Positions 1 through 7,189 of a DNA stretch of 64,000 nt are shown in pieces (position 1 is the stretch's first letter; each line of letters opens with the position of its first letter). A program made the position numbers and the translations under genes. The notes beneath the pieces were generated by a model. That model ran no database searches. It was not told where the DNA came from and worked only from the letters and a program-made list of their open reading frames with translations. The DNA is from Streptomyces althioticus (GTDB lineage Bacteria > Actinomycetota > Actinomycetes > Streptomycetales > Streptomycetaceae), in assembly GCA_014649355.1 (NCBI GenBank), contig BMSW01000007.1:248001-312000 (forward strand). Direction: 5' to 3'.

Positions 1-139
1 CCTCATCCGCGGCGCGGACATGCAGAGCGTCCCGGTCCGGGTCGGCGTAGACGGCAACGCTCGCGATTCCGGCATCCCGGCAGGCCCGGGCAACGCGGAC
101 AGCGATTTCGCCACGGTTGGCGATGAGCACCTTGCGCAC
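1..139 (-). CDS. accA2: Acyl-CoA carboxylase alpha subunit (biotin carboxylase/BCCP), N-terminal fragment
   Basis: Only the first 46 codons are inside the window; the gene runs off the left edge. The product would carry the biotin carboxylase and biotin carrier domains that supply carboxybiotin to beta subunits such as PccB. The visible N-terminus begins VRKVLIANRGEIAVRVARAC, the near-invariant start of bacterial biotin carboxylase domains and the beginning of the ATP-grasp fold. The GTG start at 139 is preceded by AAGGAGGGAG at a good distance. Its neighbour is the pccB/pccE/birA block, which fits. The symbol rests on synteny and is less certain than the function. Confidence 0.85.
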   Translation of the reverse strand, partial: MRKVLIANRGEIAVRVARACRDAGIASVAVYADPDRDALHVRAADE

Positions 140-479
140 GATTGAGGCTCCCTCCTTGAAACAAGCCGAGTTTAGGGACTGCCGACACGGCACTTCGACC
201 CGTCCCCAGTGGTGAGCTTGCCCACACGGAGCGTGATGCGAGGCTCGCCCGACCCGCGAAATCCCTTGTCGCACCTCGGTACGCAGGACTCCTCCCGGAA
301 ACCCTAGCCCCGTCGTGTGGTCAAGGTCTCTGTGAGAGCGTGCTGCGGCCCACTTCGATTCTTTGTGGAGTCCCTACGAATGGCCCAATGATTCTTTGCC
401 CGCCGCACGCCCCTTGTACCGAGGTTTACCCGTTAGTAGCCTTCGCGTCGTCCCGAACATACTCGGGGTAACCACAGTC
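140..479. other. Divergent intergenic region
   Basis: About 340 bases between the divergent carboxylase alpha subunit and a small membrane protein gene. It should hold both promoters. An open frame continues upstream of 480 from a TTG at 363, but that stretch (WSPYEWPND...) does not look like the membrane protein that follows. No RNA gene or clear palindrome was seen. Confidence 0.4.
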
Positions 480-965
480 GTGCTCGAAAGTGGGTGGGGG
501 CCGGTGGTCCGCAGACCGGTGGCGTGGATCGTCGCGCTCGTGCTGTTCGCCGAGGCGCTGGGCGTACTGGCGGTGAACTGGTTCCTGGGTGTCGTCGTCG
601 ACCGGCAGGACATGTCACTGGCCGGCCTCGACCCGGACGTGATGTCGGTGTCGTCGAAGGCCGGCGGGGTGGTCTTCGGGCTCTACTTCGCCCTGTGCGG
701 CGTGGTGGCCCTGCTGGTCGCGCTGCGCGACCGGGCCCCGGCCGGCTTCGGCAAGGTGCTGCTGATCAGCGCCGCCGTGGTGCACGCGCTGCTCGGCGCC
801 TTCGCGTGGGGTCTGATCGGGTGGACGGCGTTCCTCTTCATGGTCGTCGTCCTCACGCTGATCGTGCTGCTCCTGATGACGTACGACGGGCGGCCGGGGA
901 AGTCCGACGAGCCCGTCGACGCCGGGCCGCCCGTCAGTCCTCCCGCGGCGCCCACAGCTCCGTGA
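480..965 (+). CDS. Four-TM hypothetical membrane protein
   Basis: About 161 residues. Hydrophobic segments lie near residues 13-35 (after VVRRPVAWIVALVLFAEALG), 60-80, 92-112 and 115-135, followed by a hydrophilic Pro-rich tail (GPPVSPPAAPTAP). This fits a small four-helix integral membrane protein of actinobacteria. No catalytic motif is visible and I do not assign a function. GTG 480 is chosen because residues become protein-like and hydrophobic just after it; GTG 504 is an alternative, and the frame is open back to TTG 363. The 3' end overlaps the convergent maf gene by about 32 bases. Confidence 0.7.
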   Translation: MLESGWGPVVRRPVAWIVALVLFAEALGVLAVNWFLGVVVDRQDMSLAGLDPDVMSVSSKAGGVVFGLYFALCGVVALLVALRDRAPAGFGKVLLISAAVVHALLGAFAWGLIGWTAFLFMVVVLTLIVLLLMTYDGRPGKSDEPVDAGPPVSPPAAPTAP

Positions 966-1554
966 TGCCGACGCCCAGCTCGGCCAGCAGGCGCCGTACG
1001 AGCGGCAGGCTGATGCCGATCACGTTGCCGTGGTCGCCGTCGATGCCGTCGATGAACGGCGCCGAGCGGCCGTCCAGGGTGAACGCCCCCGCCACGTGCA
1101 GTGGCTCGCCCGAGGCCACGTAGGCCGCGATCTCCTCGTCCGACGGCTGGCCGAAACGGACCACCGTGGAGGCGGTGGCGGAGGCGTAGCGGCCGCTGAC
1201 GGTGTCGTGGACGCAGTGGCCGGTCTGGAGCGTGCCCGCGCGGCCCCGCATCGCCTTCCAGCGCGCGGTGGCCTCCTCGGCGTCCTCCGGCTTGCCGAGG
1301 GCCTGGCCGTCCAGGTCCAGCACCGAGTCGCAGCCGATCACCAGCGCGCCCTTCACCTCGGGCTTCGCCGCGACCACGGACGCCTTCGCCTCGGCCAGGG
1401 CCAGCGCCAGCTCGGCGGGGGTGGGGGCGGAGACGGCGTCCTCGTCGACGCCGCTGACGATCACCTCGGGCGTCAGTCCGGCCTGGCGGAGCAGCCCGAG
1501 CCGGGCCGGGGACTGGGAGGCGAGAACGAGGCGGCGACGCGGCTGATCTGTCAT
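934..1554 (-). CDS. maf: Maf family nucleoside triphosphate pyrophosphatase
   Basis: 206 residues, the usual Maf length. The family hydrolyses non-canonical or modified NTPs (m5UTP, pseudo-UTP or m7GTP, depending on subfamily) to NMP and PPi, a house-cleaning role linked to septation arrest when overexpressed. The N-terminus has the Maf signature LVLASQSPARLGLL, followed by VIVSGVDEDAV and the acidic VIGCDSVLDLDGQALGKP segment with the catalytic Asp. The start is ATG 1554. It converges on the small membrane protein and lies downstream of the carboxylase genes. Subfamily specificity cannot be read with confidence. Confidence 0.93.
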   Translation of the reverse strand: MTDQPRRRLVLASQSPARLGLLRQAGLTPEVIVSGVDEDAVSAPTPAELALALAEAKASVVAAKPEVKGALVIGCDSVLDLDGQALGKPEDAEEATARWKAMRGRAGTLQTGHCVHDTVSGRYASATASTVVRFGQPSDEEIAAYVASGEPLHVAGAFTLDGRSAPFIDGIDGDHGNVIGISLPLVRRLLAELGVGITELWAPRED

Positions 1555-1620
1555 GCGGTCAGCGTATCGGCGTCCTCGGGACGGTTCGTCCGGCGTCGGT
1601 ACGCCGGGTGGGGGCGCGGC

Positions 1621-1749
1621 TCACCTCACGCCGATCACCAGCATCGCCAGGACCATGGCCAGTGCCATGAGAACGCCCAGCCGCCGCAGCATCTCCTGCG
1701 TGTCACGCAGTTCCTTCGGCGGCTTGTTCTCGGGGTCGGACCACAGCAT
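1621..1749 (-). CDS. 42-residue single-pass membrane peptide (MmpB-like)
   Basis: A 43-codon frame between maf and pccE: ATG at 1749, TGA at 1621-1623. It begins MLWSDPENKPPKELRDTQEM, continues RRLGVLMALAMVLAMLVIGVR, and stops. That is a charged N-terminal half followed by a single transmembrane helix ending in Arg. A GGTGGA stretch lies immediately upstream of the start. The pattern matches my memory of the streptomycete family annotated as morphogenic membrane protein MmpB, implicated with MmpA in development; this assignment is recollection. The gene has its own upstream space, since the pccE terminator separates it from the carboxylase operon. Confidence 0.7.
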   Translation of the reverse strand: MLWSDPENKPPKELRDTQEMLRRLGVLMALAMVLAMLVIGVR

Positions 1750-1784
1750 TCCACCAGCGTGCGGCGCAGCCGGCTCAGGGCGCC

Positions 1785-1800
1785 TGAGTACGCGTACTCA
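1785..1800. promoter_or_regulatory. Perfect 16-bp palindrome upstream of the small membrane peptide gene
   Basis: TGAGTACGCGTACTCA is a perfect palindrome with no spacer. It ends 36 bases upstream of the ATG at 1749, in the gap between that gene and the pccE terminator. Position and symmetry suggest a dimeric repressor or activator site. The regulator is unknown. Confidence 0.5.
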
Positions 1801-1827
1801 ACTTGGCGACGGACGCCCCGGCACGTG

Positions 1828-1862
1828 CGGACGGGCCGTACGCGGTGCGTACGGCCCGTCCG
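1828..1862 (-). terminator. Terminator of the pccB-pccE operon
   Basis: Perfect 16-bp stem: CGGACGGGCCGTACGC, loop GGT, GCGTACGGCCCGTCCG. It starts 15 bases beyond the pccE stop codon on the minus strand. There is no U-run, as is usual for streptomycete hairpins. Confidence 0.8.
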
Positions 1863-1877
1863 GGGAGTGGAGCGGAA

Positions 1878-2093
1878 TCAGCCGCCCGGCCAGTACGTCC
1901 GTGACCACGACGCCGGGCCCGGCTGGGGCACGCGGCGCGCGGCGATGCGGGACGGGTCGGACCAGGCGTCGGGGACCGTGGGCGGCGCGCCGGACGGCAG
2001 GGCGGCCGCCGCCGCGGCGCGCGCCCTGACCACCGCCAGTGCGGCGGCCAGCTCCTCCGGGGTCGGGTTGCCCCGTACGACCTTGATCGTCAC
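1878..2093 (-). CDS. pccE: Acyl-CoA carboxylase epsilon subunit
   Basis: 71 residues: MTIKVVRGNPTPEELAAALA, an Ala/Arg-rich helix, and a C-terminus ending SRTYWPGG. This is the architecture of the small actinobacterial epsilon subunits, which bind the beta-subunit hexamer and raise propionyl/acetyl-CoA carboxylase activity. GTG 2093 is supported by a GGAG sequence that begins right at the pccB stop (stop at 2103-2105, spacer under 10 bases), so translation is probably coupled to pccB. A strong hairpin follows. Identification rests on the N-terminal pattern and the position behind pccB. Confidence 0.88.
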   Translation of the reverse strand: MTIKVVRGNPTPEELAAALAVVRARAAAAAALPSGAPPTVPDAWSDPSRIAARRVPQPGPASWSRTYWPGG

Positions 2094-2102
2094 AGCGGCT
2101 CC

Positions 2103-3692
2103 TTACAGGGGGATGTTGCCGTGCTTCTTCGGGGGCAGGCTCTCGCGCTTGGTCCGCAGCTGACGCAGCCCGCGGACGATGTGGCGGCGGGTGTCGGACG
2201 GCATGATCACCGCGTCGACGTAACCCCGCTCGGCGGCGACGTAGGGGTTGAGGAGGGCGTCCTCGTACTCCTGCATCAGCCGGGCCCGGGTCGCCTCGGC
2301 GTCGTCCGACTCGGCGATGGTGCGGCGGTGCAGGATGTTGACGGCGCCCTGCGCGCCCATCACCGCGATCTGGGCCGTCGGCCAGGCCAGGTTGAGGTCG
2401 GCGCCCAGGTGCTTGGAACCCATGACGTCGTACGCGCCGCCGAACGCCTTGCGGGTGATGACGGTGATCAGGGGGACCGTCGCCTCCGCGTAGGCGTAGA
2501 TCAGCTTCGCGCCGCGGCGGATGATGCCGTCGTGCTCCTGGTCCACGCCGGGCAGGAAGCCGGGGACGTCGACGAAGGTCAGCACCGGGATGTTGAAGGC
2601 GTCGCAGGTCCGCACGAAGCGGGCCGCCTTCTCCGACGCGGTGATGTCCAGGCAGCCGGCGAACTGCATCGGCTGGTTCGCCACGATGCCGACGGGGCGG
2701 CCCTCGACGCGGCCGTACCCCGTGAGGATGTTCGGCGCGAACAGGGGCTGCGTCTCGAAGAACTCCGCGTCGTCGAGGACGTGCTCGATGACCGTGTGCA
2801 TGTCGTACGGCTGGTTCGCCGAGTCCGGCACGATCGTGTCGAGTTCGCGGTCCTCGTCGGTGACCGTCAGGTCCGCCTCCTCCGGGAAGGCGGGCGGCTC
2901 CGAGAGGTTGTTCGAGGGCAGGTAGGAGAGGAGCTGCTTGACGTACTCGATCGCGTCCTTTTCGTCGCCCGCCATGTGGTGCGCGACGCCGGAGGTCGAG
3001 TTGTGGGTGCGGGCGCCGCCGAGCTCCTCGAAGCCGACGTCCTCGCCGGTGACCGTCTTGATGACGTCCGGGCCGGTGATGAACATGTGGCTGGTCTGAT
3101 CGACCATGATCGTGAAGTCGGTGATGGCGGGGGAGTAGACCGCGCCGCCCGCGCAGGGGCCCACGACCAGGCTGATCTGCGGGATCACACCGGACGCGTG
3201 CGTGTTGCGGCGGAAGATCTCGCCGTACGCGCCGAGGGAGGCCACGCCCTCCTGGATGCGGGCGCCGCCGGAGTCGTTGATGCCGATGACGGGACAGCCC
3301 GTCTTGAGGGCGAAGTCCATCACCTTGACGATCTTCTGGCCGTAGACCTCGCCCAGGGCGCCGCCGAAGACGGTGAAGTCCTGCGAGAAGACGGCGACCG
3401 GGCGGCCGTCGACCGTGCCGTAGCCGGTGACGACGCCGTCGCCGTACGGGCGGTTGGCGTCGAGACCGAAGTTGGTGGAGCGGTGCCGGGCGAACTCGTC
3501 CAGTTCGACGAAGGAGCCCTCGTCGAGCAGGAGGTCGATCCGCTCACGGGCCGTCAGCTTGCCCTTGGCGTGCTGCTTTTCGACGGCACGTGCGGAGCCG
3601 GCGTGCGTCGCCTCTTCGATACGACGCTGGAGATCCGCGAGCTTGCCCGCGGTGGTGTGGATGTCAGGCTGCTGCTCTTCCGGCTCGGACAT
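2103..3692 (-). CDS. pccB: Propionyl-CoA carboxylase beta subunit
   Basis: 529 residues, the usual length. It is the carboxyltransferase that moves CO2 from biotin on the alpha subunit to propionyl-CoA, making methylmalonyl-CoA for polyketide extender units and odd-chain metabolism. Two crotonase-like halves are visible: the N-half holds GINDSGGARIQEG and GPCAGGAVYSPA (oxyanion-hole glycines); the C-half holds FVDVPGFLPG and ITRKAFGGAYDVMGSK. Residue 422 is Asp in AYDVMG; in S. coelicolor Asp at this position marks PccB, whereas AccB has Ile, so propionyl-CoA preference is expected. ATG 3692 follows a purine-rich leader. It is divergent from birA and leads the pccB-pccE operon. Confidence 0.96.
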   Translation of the reverse strand: MSEPEEQQPDIHTTAGKLADLQRRIEEATHAGSARAVEKQHAKGKLTARERIDLLLDEGSFVELDEFARHRSTNFGLDANRPYGDGVVTGYGTVDGRPVAVFSQDFTVFGGALGEVYGQKIVKVMDFALKTGCPVIGINDSGGARIQEGVASLGAYGEIFRRNTHASGVIPQISLVVGPCAGGAVYSPAITDFTIMVDQTSHMFITGPDVIKTVTGEDVGFEELGGARTHNSTSGVAHHMAGDEKDAIEYVKQLLSYLPSNNLSEPPAFPEEADLTVTDEDRELDTIVPDSANQPYDMHTVIEHVLDDAEFFETQPLFAPNILTGYGRVEGRPVGIVANQPMQFAGCLDITASEKAARFVRTCDAFNIPVLTFVDVPGFLPGVDQEHDGIIRRGAKLIYAYAEATVPLITVITRKAFGGAYDVMGSKHLGADLNLAWPTAQIAVMGAQGAVNILHRRTIAESDDAEATRARLMQEYEDALLNPYVAAERGYVDAVIMPSDTRRHIVRGLRQLRTKRESLPPKKHGNIPL

Positions 3693-3781
3693 CGGGATGC
3701 GGCTCCCTGCCTGCTCAAAAGGGGGGACGGTTACTCATCCGTAGCGTAGTGGGGGGCTGTGTGTTCGGCAGTGCGGTGTTT

Positions 3782-3798
3782 CCCACACCTAGTGTGGG
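3782..3798. promoter_or_regulatory. Inverted repeat in the pccB/birA divergent promoter region
   Basis: CCCACAC-CTA-GTGTGGG, 7-bp arms and a 3-base centre, ends five bases before the birA ATG and lies 90 bases upstream of pccB. It could be an operator for a biotin- or acyl-CoA-responsive regulator acting on birA. It lies within the likely birA leader, so a small RNA hairpin is also possible. Confidence 0.45.
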
Positions 3799-3802
3799 TT
3801 GC

Positions 3803-4738
3803 ATGACACCCCGAGATGACTCCGAATCCCCTGAGCCGCGTCGTAGTCGGTGGTCCGATCTCGACCGGCCTCCCTTGAACGCCGCCGCGTTGCGGCGGGC
3901 TCTGGTGCGGGAGGGGGGTTTGTGGCGGGAGCTGGACGTGGTGCAGCGGACCGGGTCCACGAACTCCGACCTTGTGGCGCGGGCGGCTGCTGGTGGCGGT
4001 GGCGGTGGCGGTGGTGGTGCTGGTGGCGGCGGTGGTGCCGGCGGTCGGGGGTTGGGGGAGGGGGTTGTTCTCGTTGCGGAGGAGCAGAGTGCCGCGCGGG
4101 GGCGGCTGGACCGGAAGTGGGTGGCTCCCGCTCGGTCCGGGTTGTTCTTCTCCGTGTCGCTGCGGCCCGGGGACGCGGGTGTGCCCATGGAGCGGTGGGG
4201 GTGGCTGCCGTTGCTGACGGGGGTCGCCGTGGCCACGGGGCTGGCTCGGGCCGGGGGTGTGGACACGGGGTTGAAGTGGCCCAACGACGTGCTGGTGACG
4301 GTGGGGGGAGAGGAGCGGAAGGCCGGGGGGATCCTGGCGGAGGCCACGGGAGACGGGGGAGTGGTGGTGGGTGTGGGGGTGAACGTCAGCCTGCGGGCCG
4401 ACGAGCTGCCTGTGCCTACGGCGGGGTCGCTGGGGTTGGCGGGGGCCGTGAGCACGGACCGGGATCCGCTGCTGCGGGCGGTGCTGCGGGGGATCGAGGA
4501 CTGGTACGGGCGGTGGCGGGCCGCTGGTGGTGACGCGGGGGCGTGCGGGTTGCAGGAGGCGTACGCGGCGGGGTGCGCGACGCTGGGGCGGGTCGTGCGG
4601 GCGGAGCTGCCAGGGGATCGGGCGTTGGTGGGGGAAGCGGTGGCTGTGGACGGGGACGGGCGGTTGGTGCTGGCTACGGAGGCGGGGGTGCAGGAGCCGG
4701 TGGGGGCGGGGGACATCGTGCATCTGCGGGCGGGGTGA
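3803..4738 (+). CDS. birA: Biotin--[acetyl-CoA-carboxylase] ligase, monofunctional
   Basis: 311 residues. It activates biotin to biotinyl-AMP and attaches it to the carrier Lys of the carboxylase alpha subunits. The ligase core is clear: STNSDL, then ARGRLDRKWVAPARSGLFFS (GRGRxxRxW-type biotin/AMP loop, here ARGRLDRKW), LKWPNDV with the catalytic Lys, KAGGILAE, and a C-terminal SH3-like domain. The N-terminus lacks an HTH, so this is not the bifunctional repressor seen in E. coli. A low-complexity Gly/Ala insert sits at about residues 63-82. ATG 3803 follows GTGTGGGTTGC, and the longer open frame upstream is pccB antisense. Codons are unusually rich in GGG/GTG compared with neighbouring genes. 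Confidence 0.92.
   Translation: MTPRDDSESPEPRRSRWSDLDRPPLNAAALRRALVREGGLWRELDVVQRTGSTNSDLVARAAAGGGGGGGGGAGGGGGAGGRGLGEGVVLVAEEQSAARGRLDRKWVAPARSGLFFSVSLRPGDAGVPMERWGWLPLLTGVAVATGLARAGGVDTGLKWPNDVLVTVGGEERKAGGILAEATGDGGVVVGVGVNVSLRADELPVPTAGSLGLAGAVSTDRDPLLRAVLRGIEDWYGRWRAAGGDAGACGLQEAYAAGCATLGRVVRAELPGDRALVGEAVAVDGDGRLVLATEAGVQEPVGAGDIVHLRAG
3991..4050 (+). repeat. GGT/GGC microsatellite encoding a polyglycine insert in birA
   Basis: About 20 successive GGY/GGC/GCC-type codons give a Gly/Ala run inside the ligase, between the biotin-binding strand and the ARGRLDRKW loop. Repeats of this type expand and contract by slippage, so length should vary among close relatives without breaking the frame. 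Confidence 0.7.
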
Positions 4739-5321
4739 GGCGGGGCGCGCCTGCGGCGCATTCACCTGTCCGGTGGGGGTTGTTGTAGCGCCCAGGGTGG
4801 GGTGGGGGTGCGGGGCCGCGGTGGGGGTGGTCGTCCTCGGTCTGGCGCGAGAGTGCGTCTCGAGTGGCGGAGGGCGTGGACGCGCCAGCCGCTGCGGGCG
4901 CCCACCCCCACCCCGTCCCCTCCCCGCCGCGAGCGGCTACACCGACACCGGTGGCGGGCGTCGCCCCGCCAACTGCGGGCATGCGTGCCGCCTGGGGCGG
5001 CACGGGTGGGCGCGGCGGTACCTCGTTGGCGCCGAGGTGCGCCGACAACCCCCGGCCCGCACCCACGCCGGGCGCCCTCGCGGCACCGGGGTGGGCAACA
5101 CCCCACGCCCGCACAAACCCCGCGCCGGGTGTGCAACACCCACCCCGCCGCACGACCGTGGCTGAAAACGCACCCCCGGGTGCCACCCCCGGCGCGTATG
5201 GAGAGGCACGCGCCTCACTCCTCACCCACGGCCCAACCTGACGGAGTGAGCTACCGCACACCTGCCGTAGAGTTGAGCCCGGTCGAGACATGGCCGTGAC
5301 AGATCGGAAGGGCAGCAACGC
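4739..5321. other. Long GC-rich intergenic region
   Basis: About 580 bases between birA and the adenylate cyclase. Several overlapping frames are open on both strands, but each encodes Pro/Arg/Gly/His-rich low-complexity sequence with no consistent ribosome binding site, so none is called. Around 4965-5030 there is a hairpin-rich stretch (GTGCCGCC-TGGGGCGGCAC, for example) resembling interspersed GC elements of streptomycetes. The promoter of the cyclase probably lies in the last 100 bases. Confidence 0.5.
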
Positions 5322-6437
5322 GTGAGCGTCGACGACTCGGGTTCCGGTGCGGACGCGCAGGGCGACGGCGAGGATCCGCTTGCTCTGCGCCTCGAGCAGC
5401 TCATTCTGGGCGCCGAGCGCCGTTACACGCCGTTCCAGGCGGCCCGCAGCGCCGGCGTCACGATGGAGCTCGCCACCCGCTTCTGGCGTGCCATGGGCTT
5501 CGCCGACGTGGGTCAGGCGAAGGCCCTGACGGAGGCGGACGTCCTCGCCCTGCGCCGCCTCGCGGGTCTGGTGGAGGCCGGTCTGCTCAGCGAGGCCATG
5601 GCCGTCCAGGTCGCCCGGTCCACCGGTCAGACCACCGCGCGTTTGGCCGAATGGCAGATCGACTCGTTCCTGGAAGGCCTCACGGAGCCGCCCGAGCCCG
5701 GCATGACCCGCACCGAGGTCACGTACCCGATCGTCGAGCTGCTCCTGCCCGAGCTGGAGGAGTTCCTGGTCTACGTGTGGCGGCGGCAGCTCGCCGCCTC
5801 GGCCGGGCGTGTGGTGCAGGAGGCCGACGACGAGGAGATGGTGGACCGGCGGCTCGCCGTCGCCTTCGCCGACCTCGTGGGCTTCACCCGCCTCACCCGG
5901 CGGATGGAGGAGGAGGAGCTCGGCGAGCTGGTCGAGGCCTTCGAGACGACGGCCGCCGATCTGGTCGCGGCGCGCGGCGGGCGGCTGATCAAGACCCTCG
6001 GCGACGAGGTGCTGTACGCCGCCGACGACGCCGGGACCGCCGCGGAGATCGCCCTGCGGTTGATAGAGACCATGGCGAACGACGAGACCATGCCGGAACT
6101 GCGCGTCGGCATGGCCTTCGGCACCGTCACCACCCGGATGGGCGATGTCTTCGGCACGACCGTCAATCTCGCCTCCCGGCTGACCTCCATAGCCCCCCGC
6201 GACGCCGTCCTCGTCGACTCCGACTTCGCCCAGGAGCTGATCCGCACAGGTGACGCGCCGGCCAGTGAGGCGGCCGCCGCCGAGGCGGCGGCCGCAGCGG
6301 AGAAGGAGGGCGAGGAGCCGCCCTCGTACCGGTTCGCCCTCCAGCCGATGTATCAGCGGCCCGTCCGTGGTCTCGGCGTGGTCGAGCCCTGGCTGCTCAG
6401 CCGGAGGACTCCCCCGGAGGAGGCCCCCGCCGACTGA
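5322..6437 (+). CDS. cya: Class III adenylate cyclase (Rv1264-like)
   Basis: 371 residues. It makes cAMP from ATP; in S. coelicolor the cyclase at this position supports germination and development. Residues 1-165 form an all-helical N-terminal domain like the autoinhibitory pH-sensing domain of Rv1264, and 175-300 form the catalytic domain. Visible residues include metal Asp184 in FADLVGFT, substrate Lys224 and second metal Asp228 in KTLGDE, and Asn282/Arg286 in VNLASRL (transition-state pair), so the enzyme looks complete. GTG 5322 has GGAAGGGC upstream. The C-terminal 60 residues are an Ala/Glu-rich linker plus a conserved tail. Confidence 0.93.
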   Translation: MSVDDSGSGADAQGDGEDPLALRLEQLILGAERRYTPFQAARSAGVTMELATRFWRAMGFADVGQAKALTEADVLALRRLAGLVEAGLLSEAMAVQVARSTGQTTARLAEWQIDSFLEGLTEPPEPGMTRTEVTYPIVELLLPELEEFLVYVWRRQLAASAGRVVQEADDEEMVDRRLAVAFADLVGFTRLTRRMEEEELGELVEAFETTAADLVAARGGRLIKTLGDEVLYAADDAGTAAEIALRLIETMANDETMPELRVGMAFGTVTTRMGDVFGTTVNLASRLTSIAPRDAVLVDSDFAQELIRTGDAPASEAAAAEAAAAAEKEGEEPPSYRFALQPMYQRPVRGLGVVEPWLLSRRTPPEEAPAD

Positions 6438-6452
6438 CCGTCGGCGTCGCCC

Positions 6453-7007
6453 TCAGCCGCCCAGGCAGATGTTCAGCAGGGGGAGGCAGAGGCCGCGGTC
6501 GTCGTCCTCGTCCTTGGCGTCGTCGCCGGGCGGCGGGGGCTGAGGCGGGGGTGTCGTGGCCGGTGGCGGTGGTGCCGGCCGGTGTTCCGGTGGAGCTTCG
6601 GATGTGTGCGACGTCCGGGGTGCGGGCGGGGGCGTCATCGTGCGGGTGCTCGCCGACGGCGTCCGTGGCGGTGTCGGCTGCTGGGTGAGCGGCTCCCGCG
6701 CCTTCCCGCCCTGCGCTTTCGGTGACGTCGGGCGCGGGTCCGGGCGCGAGGTCTGCCGGGGGGTGGGGGTCCTGGAGGGACCCGCCATCTCCGCATTCTC
6801 GCTCGGTGCCGTCGGGGCGCCGCTCTCCTCCGGGGAGGGGAGCGCGGCCGCCCGCGTGTCTCTCGGCGGGGCGTCCGGTGTCGACAGGTGGATGAGCGTC
6901 GCCGCGCCCGCCGTCAGGGTCAGGGCGCCCGCGGCCAGGAGGGCGCGGCGGTGGCGGGGTTTTCGGTGGCGTCCTCGGGGGACGGTGCGCGTCTCGTCGG
7001 GTGTCAT
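6453..7007 (-). CDS. Pro-rich secreted or membrane-anchored protein with C-terminal Cys motif
   Basis: 184 residues, no known family recognised. A basic N-terminus (RGRHRKPRHRR) precedes one hydrophobic segment (ALLAAGALTLTAGAATLIHL), consistent with a signal anchor. About 120 residues of Pro/Thr/Ser-rich disordered sequence follow, then an acidic patch (GDDAKDEDDDRG) and the C-terminus LCLPLLNICLGG. The ordered last 12 residues with two Cys stand out from the low-complexity body and may be the functional part. ATG 7007 is chosen for a GGGGGAG ribosome binding site; an upstream ATG at 7055 has none. It converges on the cyclase gene. Confidence 0.65.
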   Translation of the reverse strand: MTPDETRTVPRGRHRKPRHRRALLAAGALTLTAGAATLIHLSTPDAPPRDTRAAALPSPEESGAPTAPSENAEMAGPSRTPTPRQTSRPDPRPTSPKAQGGKAREPLTQQPTPPRTPSASTRTMTPPPAPRTSHTSEAPPEHRPAPPPPATTPPPQPPPPGDDAKDEDDDRGLCLPLLNICLGG

Positions 7008-7162
7008 CGTCTGTCTCCCCCCTGCGTGCGCCCCCGGCGCGCGCGGTGTGCGCACGGTATGCGCCGGGGGCGGTGCGGCTCAGGCGAGTCGGTCGTATGT
7101 CACTCGAACGGGTGGACCCTTTTCCTCGGTGGCTCGCGGCTGCCATGATCGGGGCGAGCCAA

Positions 7163-7178
7163 GTTAACCCGCGTTAAC
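7163..7178. promoter_or_regulatory. Double GTTAAC site ahead of the enoyl-CoA hydratase gene
   Basis: GTTAAC-CCGC-GTTAAC, two identical self-palindromic hexamers 10 bases apart (one helical turn), ending 11 bases before the start codon. Such AT-rich symmetric sequence is rare here and suggests an operator, perhaps for a fatty-acid- or acyl-CoA-responsive regulator; that part is a guess. Confidence 0.45.
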
Positions 7179-7189
7179 CGGAGGGTGTC

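Noticed and set aside
1030..2163. 377-codon plus-strand frame over maf, the small peptide gene and pccE
   Set aside because: Antisense to three supported genes; no ribosome binding site; low-complexity sequence.
2121..3749. 542-codon plus-strand frame across pccB
   Set aside because: Exact antisense of pccB; composed of Arg/Val/Gly/Asp runs created by GC-rich third positions, with no family features.
3590..3802. N-terminal extension of birA that could supply an HTH domain
   Set aside because: It lies antisense to the pccB start and crosses the divergent promoter; the translation has no HTH pattern, and the ligase core begins after ATG 3803.
4739..5299. Several overlapping frames in the birA-cya gap
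   Set aside because: All encode Pro/Arg/Thr/His-rich sequence, none has a consistent start signal, and frames exist on both strands at once, as random high-GC DNA gives.
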